DNA of 5,710 bases, taken from assembly GCA_022712815.1 (NCBI GenBank), contig JAFLJW010000210.1:1-5710 (forward strand), written 5' to 3'. The stretch's first letter is position 1; each line of letters opens with the position of its first letter. A program made the position numbers and the translations under genes. Below, piece after piece: positions 1 to 5,692 of this stretch. Source of the DNA: Pseudodesulfovibrio sp. (GTDB taxonomy: Bacteria > Desulfobacterota > Desulfovibrionia > Desulfovibrionales > Desulfovibrionaceae). The notes beneath the pieces were generated by a model that saw nothing but the letters and a program-made list of their open reading frames with translations, was not told the DNA's origin and did no database searches.

Positions 1-510
1 GACCTCACCTGCCGGAAAGACCACAAGCATCCCACCATCCTTGAGCCATTTCATGCTCGCCTTGAGACCGGCGATATTCTTCTTGGCCGACTCAGGCTTA
101 CCAAAGGGGTCCACCTCGATGAGCAGTTCATCCAGTTCGGGTATTTTGCCGAGCATGTAGTTGGACATGATCTTGATATCCGACCGCACGGATTTAAGTA
201 TAATAGTGAGCAACAACCCTTCCAGTATTCCAAAGGGATGATTGCACACCGCCACCAGCGGGCCTGTCTTGGGAATACGGCTGACAGACTGACCTCCAAG
301 GTCAAATTTGACGCCAAGCAACTTAAACGCCCGGTCAACAAAGGGGACATCACTCTTCATCTCTCGAAGTTCGGAATACATGGAATTGAGCGTGTCCAGC
401 CGAAGCACTTTGGAAAGCGGCCTTTTGACAAAAGAGAAAAGGGCTTGGCGCAACGGGTCGCCAAAGGGAGAATCTAAATCAAGATGGAGTCTGTCTGTTT
501 GAGCATCCAT
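1..510 (-). CDS. Lysophospholipid acyltransferase-family protein, N-terminal part (runs off left edge)
   Basis: The minus-strand frame starting at 510 stays open for 170 codons to the window edge, so the C-terminus is missing. The start is supported by CAGGAG (518-523) seven bases upstream. About 80 N-terminal residues precede the recognisable acyltransferase core. Residues 90-98 read NHPFGILEG, which resembles the catalytic NHxxxxD block of the PlsC/LPLAT superfamily in the variant form seen in hemolysin-like or OlsA-like acyltransferases. Residues 165-169 read FPAGE, corresponding to the FPEG-type substrate-binding block. Family knowledge predicts acyl transfer to a lysophospholipid or similar acceptor at the inner membrane. 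The acceptor cannot be told from this fragment. The gene diverges from phnF and has no evident link to phosphonate use, so it is probably just a neighbour. The family is fairly sure, the exact function is not. Confidence 0.8.
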   Translation of the reverse strand, partial: MDAQTDRLHLDLDSPFGDPLRQALFSFVKRPLSKVLRLDTLNSMYSELREMKSDVPFVDRAFKLLGVKFDLGGQSVSRIPKTGPLVAVCNHPFGILEGLLLTIILKSVRSDIKIMSNYMLGKIPELDELLIEVDPFGKPESAKKNIAGLKASMKWLKDGGMLVVFPAGEV

Positions 511-517
511 AGAGTCA

Positions 518-523
518 CTCCTG
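518..523 (-). promoter_or_regulatory. Ribosome binding site of the acyltransferase gene
   Basis: On the minus strand CAGGAG lies seven bases before the ATG at 510. It fixes the start of the left-edge acyltransferase frame, which has no visible stop within the window. Confidence 0.7.
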
Positions 524-588
524 TAGTATGTTTGGAGGATTCTACGGGAAGGCCTCTTTGTCTTCTCACCGTTTGCATGACAATCAGC

Positions 589-622
589 AACCATCCTGTG
601 TCTTCTTTATCGCAGGATGGTT
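589..622. repeat. Perfect 10-bp inverted repeat in the divergent region upstream of phnF
   Basis: AACCATCCTG (589-598) and CAGGATGGTT (613-622) are exact reverse complements 14 bases apart. As RNA the stem could extend by a G-U and a G-C pair, giving 12 pairs around a 10-base loop. Neither strand has a T-run after the stem, so it does not look like an intrinsic terminator. It lies between two divergent genes and about 80 bases before phnF. A weak -10-like TAAATT (645-650) follows, with TTACAC (621-626) as a poor -35, so the right arm would touch that promoter. An operator for PhnF or another dimeric regulator is possible, as is a 5'-leader hairpin. The arms are longer and further apart than the short palindromes usual for HutC-type GntR proteins, so assignment to PhnF is uncertain. 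Confidence 0.55.
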
Positions 623-701
623 ACACGGCAACCCGATTGTTCGATAAATTGTCACAGGGCCGGTACAGACAAGTCCACTCCATGCCGTCTAGTGTGCGTC
701 C

Positions 702-1469
702 ATGCACACGCCAGAACTACAGGCCAACAACGACGATGGACGTTTTCTGCTCGACAGGAGCCAGCGGTCGCCCCTGTGGCGGCAAATCGCATTAACTCTT
801 GAACAGGAAATCCACCGCGGACGATACGAGCCTGGTGACAAGCTGCCGACCGAAGGAGAATTATCTCTGTGGTTCGGCGTGAATCGCCATACCGTGCGGC
901 GAGCACTTTTTGAACTGCGCAAACGCAAGCTGGTCAAAGTGGAACAAGGCAGAGGAACTTTTGTGAATGAGAACATACTGGACTATATGGTCTCCAGACG
1001 AACACGTTTCAGCGAGAACCTGAACCGTCAAAATCGTTCTCCCAAAGGCATTCTCATCCGTAACGAAATAATGGAAGCTGACGAAGAAATTTCCAGAGCA
1101 CTTCAGGTGAACCGCTCTCACCCTGTCGTCGCATTGCACATCCTTCGGGAAGGAGACGGGCGGCCACTGTCCTTCTCTTCACACTTTTTCCCCTTGCCCC
1201 GCTTCACCGGTATTGCCCAATCCTTTCAAGACACCGGCTCGGTGACCGTCTGTTTATCCCTGCACGGGGTCGAAGATTTTTTCCGGGACGAGACTCGTGT
1301 GGTGGCCAGGCCTCCGACCTCGGAGGAGGCCAGGTTACTGGCCCTGCCCAAAAACCGTCCCATCCTGGAAACAAAGTCCTTTAATGTGGACAAGCACGGT
1401 GTTCCCGTGGACTACGGCATTGCCCGTTATGCAGGTGACCGGGTTCAACTGGTGGTAAAGACAGCCTGA
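702..1469 (+). CDS. phnF: GntR/HutC-family transcriptional regulator, PhnF-like
   Basis: This is a 255-residue regulator with two recognisable domains. Residues 23-90 form a GntR winged helix-turn-helix: SPLWRQIA, then PGDKLPTEGELS, a recognition-helix region NRHTVRRALFELR, and the wing GRGTF. Residues from about 105 to 250 match the UTRA ligand-binding fold of the HutC subfamily, ending in DYGIARYAGDRVQLVV. PhnF proteins in this subfamily repress phosphonate genes and are released by phosphate or phosphonate-related ligands. The adjacent phnDCE and phnM genes support that role here. An in-frame TAG at 690-692 leaves 702 as the only ATG start near the N-terminus, but no Shine-Dalgarno sequence precedes it, so translation may be weak or leaderless. 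The stop is one base from the stop of convergent phnE. The GntR/HutC call is firm. The PhnF name rests on context and overall similarity. Confidence 0.87.
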   Translation: MHTPELQANNDDGRFLLDRSQRSPLWRQIALTLEQEIHRGRYEPGDKLPTEGELSLWFGVNRHTVRRALFELRKRKLVKVEQGRGTFVNENILDYMVSRRTRFSENLNRQNRSPKGILIRNEIMEADEEISRALQVNRSHPVVALHILREGDGRPLSFSSHFFPLPRFTGIAQSFQDTGSVTVCLSLHGVEDFFRDETRVVARPPTSEEARLLALPKNRPILETKSFNVDKHGVPVDYGIARYAGDRVQLVVKTA

Positions 1470-1470
1470 T

Positions 1471-2310
1471 TCACATCACCATTTTTCGCAGCCGGGAAGA
1501 ACCTTGCTCCACGAGCAGTACCAGTCCGAAAATAAGTATTATGATGGTCGATGCCTCAGAATACATAAACATATCCATGGATACCTTCAATTCTATGCCG
1601 ATGCCGCCAGCCCCGACCAGACCGAGCACAACTGATGAACGGGTGGCTTTTTCCAAACTGAACAAGGCCGTATTGACAAAAGACGGCAGTGCCGCCGGTA
1701 TGACTGCACAGAATATGGTTCCCATACGACTGGCTCCGAGAGCTTCCAAAGCCTCCTGAGGTCCCTTGTCCACTTCCTCCATGGCCTCGGCGAAAAACCG
1801 TCCGCAAAATCCAATGGTGTCGATCATGATCGCCAATGTCCCGGCAAACGGGCCCAGCCCGACCATTATGACAAAAAAGAGAGCCCAGATAAGGTCCGGA
1901 ACCGTGCGGAAGAAAGCGATGAGATTGCGCGAACAATAATAAAGCAGACGATTCGGGGTCTGGCTTCTGGAGGCGAAAATACCTAAGGCCAAACTAAATA
2001 TCACCCCGAAAACTGTACCAACCAAGGCCATCTGAAAAGTCTCCAGCAGGGCCAGGCAGACTGCATCGATACGGCGCATGGACGGAGGAAACATCTCCTG
2101 CACCAAATCCACGATGTAAGGGAATCCATAAAAAAACTCCCTGATGGAAAAGTTGGTGTCCTTCATGGACAGGACAAAGAAACCCAGCCCGATAGTGTAC
2201 AGCAGGAAGGTCAGGATTCCGGGCCGGGGAAAGCGGATAGGCATGAGCTTTGGGTCCGCAGCCTGTCCATCAAAAACAAAAATCTCCGCAGCGGACTGTC
2301 GATCAGCCAT
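1471..2310 (-). CDS. phnE: Phosphonate ABC transporter permease PhnE
   Basis: This 279-residue inner-membrane protein has about six hydrophobic segments, near residues 32-48, 92-113, 130-152, 154-170, 225-240 and 252-270. The cytoplasmic EAA loop that docks on the ATPase is clear at about 187-205 (EALEALGASRMG followed by an IP pair). The later SSVVLGLVGAGGIG segment is typical of PhnE-type permeases. It would form the channel that moves phosphonate from PhnD into the cytoplasm. The start at 2310 is chosen because GGAGG lies four bases upstream. An in-frame ATG at 2334 has no such site and would only add eight residues. The start overlaps the end of phnC by 8 nt, so translation is probably coupled. 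It is last in the phnDCE operon, and its own strong ribosome binding site may let it survive the frameshift in phnC. Confidence 0.9.
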   Translation of the reverse strand: MADRQSAAEIFVFDGQAADPKLMPIRFPRPGILTFLLYTIGLGFFVLSMKDTNFSIREFFYGFPYIVDLVQEMFPPSMRRIDAVCLALLETFQMALVGTVFGVIFSLALGIFASRSQTPNRLLYYCSRNLIAFFRTVPDLIWALFFVIMVGLGPFAGTLAIMIDTIGFCGRFFAEAMEEVDKGPQEALEALGASRMGTIFCAVIPAALPSFVNTALFSLEKATRSSVVLGLVGAGGIGIELKVSMDMFMYSEASTIIILIFGLVLLVEQGSSRLRKMVM

Positions 2311-3074
2311 ATATCCTCCGCAATGTTTCCGCATTCAAATCATTTGAAGGTTCATTCATCTCCACTTTCCCGTCACGCAACCCCACCACCCGGTCCGAAT
2401 ACGCCAGAGCGTGACGTACGGAATGTGATGTGAACACCAGCGTCAGGTCCTGTCGCCGGATAAGGTCAAGGAACAGCTTCATGACTTCCTCTCCCGCATT
2501 GGGGTCCAGACTGGCGACAGGTTCATCCGCGAACATGACACGAGGCCGTTGCATCAATGCGCGAGCAATGGCCACCCGCTGGGACTGTCCGCCCGAAAGC
2601 TGGTCCACACGTCTTTCCGCAATATGGGAAAGACCCACCAGTTGCAGACACCGCATGGCCTCCTGCCGGTCCCCGTTTGTCGCGAGCATATGCCCGACTC
2701 TGGGCACCGTGCAGAACATTGGTAAGGGCCGTCAGCCTGGGCACGAGATTGTGTTTCTGAAAAATGAACCCCACCTGGGAACGCAGTGAACGCAATCCTG
2801 CCCGGTTCAACTTCGTCACTTCCCGACCACACAGTTGAATATTGCCGCCGGTCGGCTCGATGAGACGAAGAAGACAGCGCAACAATGTGGACTTGCCCGC
2901 TCCGTTGGAACCGACCAAGGCGATTGCCTCGCCACGCTGAACCGTCAAATCCACACCGGAAAAGACCAGGGTTCGGCCAAAGGACTTGGTGAGACCGGTC
3001 ACCTGAATTTCAGGCGCGTCCGGGGGAAAATCCACCGGGACCGAAGTCCCGGTGGATGAATTGATCTTGAACAT
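2303..3074 (-). pseudogene. phnC: Phosphonate ABC transporter ATP-binding protein PhnC, frameshifted
   Basis: Two overlapping minus-strand frames encode the two halves of one ABC ATPase. The first (3074 down to 2523) carries Walker A, GSNGAGKST, at residues 55-63 and the Q-loop, FQKHNLV, near 105-111. It stays homologous as far as LTNVLHGAQSR, then becomes nonsense and stops at 2523. The second frame (homology from about 2692 down to 2303) carries the signature LSGGQSQRVAIARALMQ, Walker B VMFADEP, the D-loop SLDP and the switch histidine in FTSHS. Together they cover the whole family domain order, so this is one gene with a +1 shift between about 2670 and 2710. PhnC would power phosphonate import at the inner-membrane face. 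As written the product lacks the signature and Walker B and should be inactive. The start overlaps the phnD stop as TAATG, with only a weak ribosome binding site, so it depends on coupling. A real mutation and a sequencing or assembly error cannot be told apart here. Confidence 0.88.
2313..2319 (-). promoter_or_regulatory. Ribosome binding site that decides the phnE start
   Basis: On the minus strand GGAGGAT lies just before the ATG at 2310, inside the last codons of phnC. The upstream in-frame ATG at 2334 has no comparable site, so 2310 is the better phnE start. Strong independent initiation here matters because the upstream phnC frame is broken. Confidence 0.7.
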
Positions 3075-3955
3075 TAGTCACCCACAAAGTCAGAGTATTG
3101 AGGATACCCGATGGTGGTGTACATGGCGCGGATGTAGTTGTAATCCGAATCCTTGACCTCAGGCAAAAACACCATGCCCTTGTACTTCTGATTGTCCTCG
3201 CCCTTTAACATGGCGGCAATCAGGTCTTTGGAATGGTCACGAAAAACAGCACGAACCTTGGCTATCATCTCTTCGGAAATATGCGGACCTGCCAGCAATA
3301 CATCGTTGGGAAGATCAGGACCGCGAGCAATGACCTTAAAGGCTCCCGGAGAAAGCTTCTTCTCCTTGGAACGCATCTTCATGAATTTGTCGGTCGTGGT
3401 GCCGAGGGCCATGACATCGCCTCGTTTCAGAGCTTCCCAGCCAACCTTGTAGTCAACATGAACCGTCTTGATATCATTAAGAGGATCAAGGCCATTGTCC
3501 TGCATGATCTGCATCGGAGCCAGATGCTTTGAAGTGGAACCGACATCGCCGACAGCCACTTTACTGCCCTTGAGATCCTTCACCGAGTTGATACCGCCTT
3601 CGGACAAGACGATGATCGAGGCAAAATAGTCGGGACGCGAAAAACCGACCACGGGTCTGGCCTTCACTCTCTTCTTAAAAATCACATACTCTGCCGGTCC
3701 GGTGAGCACGAAGTCCACCCGTTTCGACTTGAGGGCTTCCACCGCAGCCGTACGGTTATTGACCGGAAAAAATTCAAAGTCGTAACCGGTCTGCCTGCTC
3801 AACTCGTCCCTGAAGGCACCGAACTCTCGCTGAAGCTCTTCCATGCCCTCCAAATCCGTGACCGCCAGCCGAATTTTTTCACCGGCAAAGGCCGATACTC
3901 CCACTGTGAAAACCATAAGAACCGCCATGATGGCGGATACAATCGAACGTTTCAT
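3074..3955 (-). CDS. phnD: Phosphonate ABC transporter periplasmic binding protein PhnD
   Basis: This is a 293-residue secreted solute-binding protein. Residues 1-24 form a Sec signal peptide: a basic MKR start, a hydrophobic core, and a likely cleavage site after AFA. There is no lipobox cysteine, so it should be soluble in the periplasm. The mature part has the PhnD-family pattern: a DFVLTGPAEYV segment near residues 80-90, then VAVGDVGSTSKHLAP near 133-147, where the Ser/Thr/His cluster matches the phosphonate-binding STS loop of the family. GALGTTTDKF-like residues follow near the second lobe. It binds phosphonates (or related phosphorus compounds) and delivers them to PhnE/PhnC. The start at 3955 is supported by AGGAGGT five bases upstream. 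It is first in the operon and its stop overlaps the phnC start by one base. The substrate cannot be read from sequence, and phosphite or phosphate-ester variants of this family exist. Confidence 0.92.
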   Translation of the reverse strand: MKRSIVSAIMAVLMVFTVGVSAFAGEKIRLAVTDLEGMEELQREFGAFRDELSRQTGYDFEFFPVNNRTAAVEALKSKRVDFVLTGPAEYVIFKKRVKARPVVGFSRPDYFASIIVLSEGGINSVKDLKGSKVAVGDVGSTSKHLAPMQIMQDNGLDPLNDIKTVHVDYKVGWEALKRGDVMALGTTTDKFMKMRSKEKKLSPGAFKVIARGPDLPNDVLLAGPHISEEMIAKVRAVFRDHSKDLIAAMLKGEDNQKYKGMVFLPEVKDSDYNYIRAMYTTIGYPQYSDFVGD

Positions 3956-3960
3956 CCTAA

Positions 3961-3967
3961 ACCTCCT
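3961..3967 (-). promoter_or_regulatory. Strong ribosome binding site of phnD
   Basis: On the minus strand AGGAGGT lies five bases before the phnD ATG at 3955. It is the strongest Shine-Dalgarno match among the transport genes, in keeping with a binding protein usually made in excess over its membrane partners. Confidence 0.75.
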
Positions 3968-3980
3968 GAAGTAGGGATTG

Positions 3981-3998
3981 GTGTCATTTGTCTGTCAA
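3981..3998 (+). promoter_or_regulatory. Pho-box-like direct repeat, overlapping a possible phnD -35 element
   Basis: On the plus strand GTGTCAT (3981-3987), TTGT (3988-3991) and CTGTCAA (3992-3998) reproduce the 7+4+7 layout and close to the sequence of the PhoB-binding Pho box (two CTGTCAT-type repeats with 11-bp spacing). Phosphonate genes are classic Pho-regulon members, which raises its plausibility. The orientation points towards phnM, but the site is only 26 bases before phnD. On the minus strand the same bases give a perfect -35 hexamer TTGACA (3998-3993), with a poor -10 (CCTACT) 17 bases later. Two readings are possible: PhoB activation of a distant phnM promoter, or a regulator site laid over the phnD promoter. 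The match was judged by eye. Confidence 0.45.
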
Positions 3999-4046
3999 CA
4001 GCACCCGGAAAGTACGTCAGGACAATGGCGAACAATTGACGACTCT

Positions 4047-4151
4047 GTGAATACGAGGTGAACAAAGCGTAGACGAATATGCCACCTGTCTACTCCTTTA
4101 CTTTTCCAATAAAGACACAGAAAAATAGCACAACTGAGATTGCTGTTCACC
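4047..4151. repeat. Cluster of short repeats between phnD and phnM
   Basis: Three repeat patterns fall in this stretch of the 276-base divergent intergenic region. GTGAA occurs at 4047-4051 and 4058-4062, an 11-bp direct period. GGTGAACA (4057-4064) has an exact inverted copy, TGTTCACC, at 4144-4151. GTAGAC (4069-4074) has an inverted copy, GTCTAC, at 4088-4093, 13 bases apart. Spaced inverted sites in a divergent promoter region could serve a dimeric regulator or DNA looping. Short arms like these also arise by chance, and I see no strong sigma-70 promoter for phnM nearby. Confidence 0.3.
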
Positions 4152-4231
4152 ACCCTTGCAAGCATTGTAAATGAGACCGCAAGAGAGAACGCGCCGATTC
4201 GGCATGACAACCAAAACACTGCGAAAACACT

Positions 4232-5380
4232 ATGAACATGAATATTCGAAATGCACGCGTACTGCTGCCTGACGGTGATATTGTGACCACGGATTTGTCC
4301 TTGAAAGACGGATTCATCCAAGGGCTCGGCACACCGCAAAAGGCTGAAAAAACCTTGGATGCACGTGGCAAGCTGGTACTTCCCGGCATCATTGATTTGC
4401 ATGGCGATGGCTTTGAACGCCACATCATGCCACGTCCCGGAGTCTTCTTCAGCCGCTCGCTGGGTCTTCTGGACACGGACAGAACCATGACCGCCAATGG
4501 CATCACAACGGCTTTCCACGGATTGACCTATTCCTGGGAACCCGGCTTGCGAGGCCGTGATGCGGCCCATTCCTTCATGAAGGACTTTGCCCGGCTTCGC
4601 CCCTCGCTCGGGTGTGATACACGGCTGCACCTGCGCTATGAAACGTACAATCTCCCGGCCCTTGAGGAAATCATGGAATGGATGCAGCAGGGGCTGGTGG
4701 ACATGCTTGCATTCAACGACCACATAGACAACATGTTCAAGCATCTGGACAGGTACTCCAAAATGTCTGGCTACCTGCATCGCACCGGGCTGACCAAAGA
4801 CAAGTTTCTGTCCTTGCTCCACGAGGTCCGCGACCGCAAGGATATGGTGGCCGAGGGTATTGAAAAATTGGCAAAGACTGCCCGCAACCACGGCATTCCC
4901 ATGGCTTCCCATGACGATCCCAATAAAGAAATCAGGGCATGGTACAACACTCTGGGGTGCTCCATTTCAGAATTTCCCCTGGACGAAGATACGGCCCGTG
5001 CAGCCAGAAGCATGGGCGATGCCATCGTGCTGGGCGCGCCCAATGCCCTGCGCGGCAAGAGTCACGACAACCGATTAATGGCCCGCGACGCCATTGAGGC
5101 AGGATTGTGCGATGTCCTTTCTTCGGACTATTACTACCCCTCATTACTACAGGCGGCTTTCACCCTGGCAAAGGAAAGTGTCTGCGGTTTCCCCCAGGCA
5201 TGGGATCTTGTTTCCGCCGGTCCGGCCAAGGCCGTGGGCCTGACCGACCGCGGCACCATTGAGCCCGGCAAGCGAGCAGACCTGATAATCGTGGATGACT
5301 CCGACCCGGACTTGCCCTTTGCCGTCATGACCCTGTCCAAGGGGTGCCCGGTCTTTTCCGCCAACGGTCTGGGGCTTTAA
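4232..5380 (+). CDS. phnM: PhnM, alpha-D-ribose 1-methylphosphonate 5-triphosphate diphosphatase
   Basis: This 382-residue cytoplasmic amidohydrolase-superfamily enzyme is close to the length of E. coli PhnM (378). In the C-P lyase pathway PhnM removes diphosphate from the ribosyl-phosphonate 5-triphosphate, giving the 5-phosphate that PhnJ cleaves. Visible blocks are LVLPGIIDLHGDGFERHIMPRPG (split here as LVLPGIIDLHGDG, residues 48-60, then FERHIMPRPG, 61-70), ANGITTAFHGLTYSWEPGLR at about 88-107, FNDHI at 161-165, ASHDDP at 225-230 and SSDYYYPSLLQAAF at 297-310. The C-terminal GTIEPGKRADLIIVD (341-355) is the usual amidohydrolase ending. HGD in place of the common metal-binding HxH is normal for PhnM. 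The start at 4232 fits the family N-terminus, with an alternative ATG at 4238. Neither has a Shine-Dalgarno sequence. It diverges from phnDCE and is apparently transcribed alone in this window. Confidence 0.93.
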   Translation: MNMNIRNARVLLPDGDIVTTDLSLKDGFIQGLGTPQKAEKTLDARGKLVLPGIIDLHGDGFERHIMPRPGVFFSRSLGLLDTDRTMTANGITTAFHGLTYSWEPGLRGRDAAHSFMKDFARLRPSLGCDTRLHLRYETYNLPALEEIMEWMQQGLVDMLAFNDHIDNMFKHLDRYSKMSGYLHRTGLTKDKFLSLLHEVRDRKDMVAEGIEKLAKTARNHGIPMASHDDPNKEIRAWYNTLGCSISEFPLDEDTARAARSMGDAIVLGAPNALRGKSHDNRLMARDAIEAGLCDVLSSDYYYPSLLQAAFTLAKESVCGFPQAWDLVSAGPAKAVGLTDRGTIEPGKRADLIIVDDSDPDLPFAVMTLSKGCPVFSANGLGL

Positions 5381-5501
5381 AAAGGTTCATCCTGATTGAG
5401 CGTACTTCTTCAAAAAAGTTGTCGCACAGGGGTGCCTCTCTATCTTCATTAAATATGAAGATGGAAAGAGAAGAAAAGAGGAAGAAAAGTAAAAGAATTA
5501 A

Positions 5502-5517
5502 GCTGCCTAAAGGCAGC
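5502..5517 (-). terminator. Hairpin with T-rich tail on the minus strand
   Basis: GCTGCC (5502-5507) and GGCAGC (5512-5517) pair around a four-base loop. Read on the minus strand, the stem is followed by a T-rich tail (5501 down to about 5484), the layout of an intrinsic terminator. No minus-strand gene is visible to its right within the window, so it may instead be one half of a compound terminator structure behind phnM. Confidence 0.4.
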
Positions 5518-5520
5518 CCT

Positions 5521-5542
5521 CCCCGGGCGGGGTTCATTTTTT
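5521..5542 (+). terminator. Probable intrinsic terminator of phnM
   Basis: CCCC (5521-5524) and GGGG (5529-5532) form a short all-G/C stem around GGGC. TTCA and then six T residues (5537-5542) follow. It lies 140 bases after the phnM stop. The stem is short, but the preceding hairpin at 5502-5517 may add to it. It separates phnM from the gene that seems to start at 5693. Confidence 0.45.
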
Positions 5543-5562
5543 GGCGGAGCCGCCCCAAAAAA
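5543..5562. repeat. G/C palindrome between a T-tract and an A-tract
   Basis: GGCGGAGCCGCC (5543-5554) is self-complementary around a GAGC loop. Six T residues lie before it and six A residues (5557-5562) after it, so the tracts can pair and lengthen the stem past a two-base bulge. This polarity (T before, A after) is the reverse of an intrinsic terminator on either strand. It may belong to a dispersed intergenic repeat, which cannot be tested here. Confidence 0.4.
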
Positions 5563-5692
5563 CGATCCAAAAAAACTCGGCTTACCAAACTTGGCCGCAG
5601 GGTGCTTTGGTCAAGAATCCGATCCAAGAGGAATCGCTCCCAGCCATGAAAAGTATAGGCGCTCCCTTTCTATATGGGGAGGATTGTTAATA

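Larger units (their letters stand above)
5381..5692. other. Non-coding stretch after phnM with hairpins, A/T tracts and no convincing gene
   Basis: I see no supportable gene in this stretch. It holds an A/T-rich inverted repeat, ATCTTCAT (5442-5449) with ATGAAGAT (5455-5462), which extends with one mismatch and a wobble pair. A purine-rich run follows (5463-5494), then two G/C hairpins and T/A tracts between 5502 and 5562. A weak inverted repeat, ACCAAA (5584-5589) with TTTGGT (5606-5611), comes next. Open frames of about 100 codons cross it on both strands, but they are low-complexity, basic or artificially hydrophobic from the T-tracts, and they run into the end of phnM. Confidence 0.6.

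Noticed and set aside
51..353. A 100-codon minus-strand frame inside the left-edge gene
   Set aside because: The neighbouring minus frame from 510 to the edge has the ribosome binding site and the acyltransferase blocks. This one is a shadow.
2690..2710. Programmed ribosomal frameshifting in phnC
   Set aside because: No slippery heptamer, no internal Shine-Dalgarno with an early stop as in prfB, and no obvious pseudoknot. The upstream frame stays open for another 50-odd codons. A mutation or error is simpler.
2554..2832. A third minus-strand open frame across the phnC lesion
   Set aside because: It carries no ABC motifs. The conserved halves lie in the other two frames.
3995..4912. A 305-codon open frame on the minus strand, antisense to phnM
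   Set aside because: It covers the phnM N-terminal half and the intergenic region, shows no family motif, and phnM in the opposite strand is unmistakable. It is a shadow frame.
5325..5649. Open frames of about 100 codons on both strands after phnM, one with a hydrophobic stretch
   Set aside because: The hydrophobic stretch comes from the A/G-rich run and terminator tracts read in reverse, and the plus frame is low-complexity and basic. Neither has a ribosome binding site.
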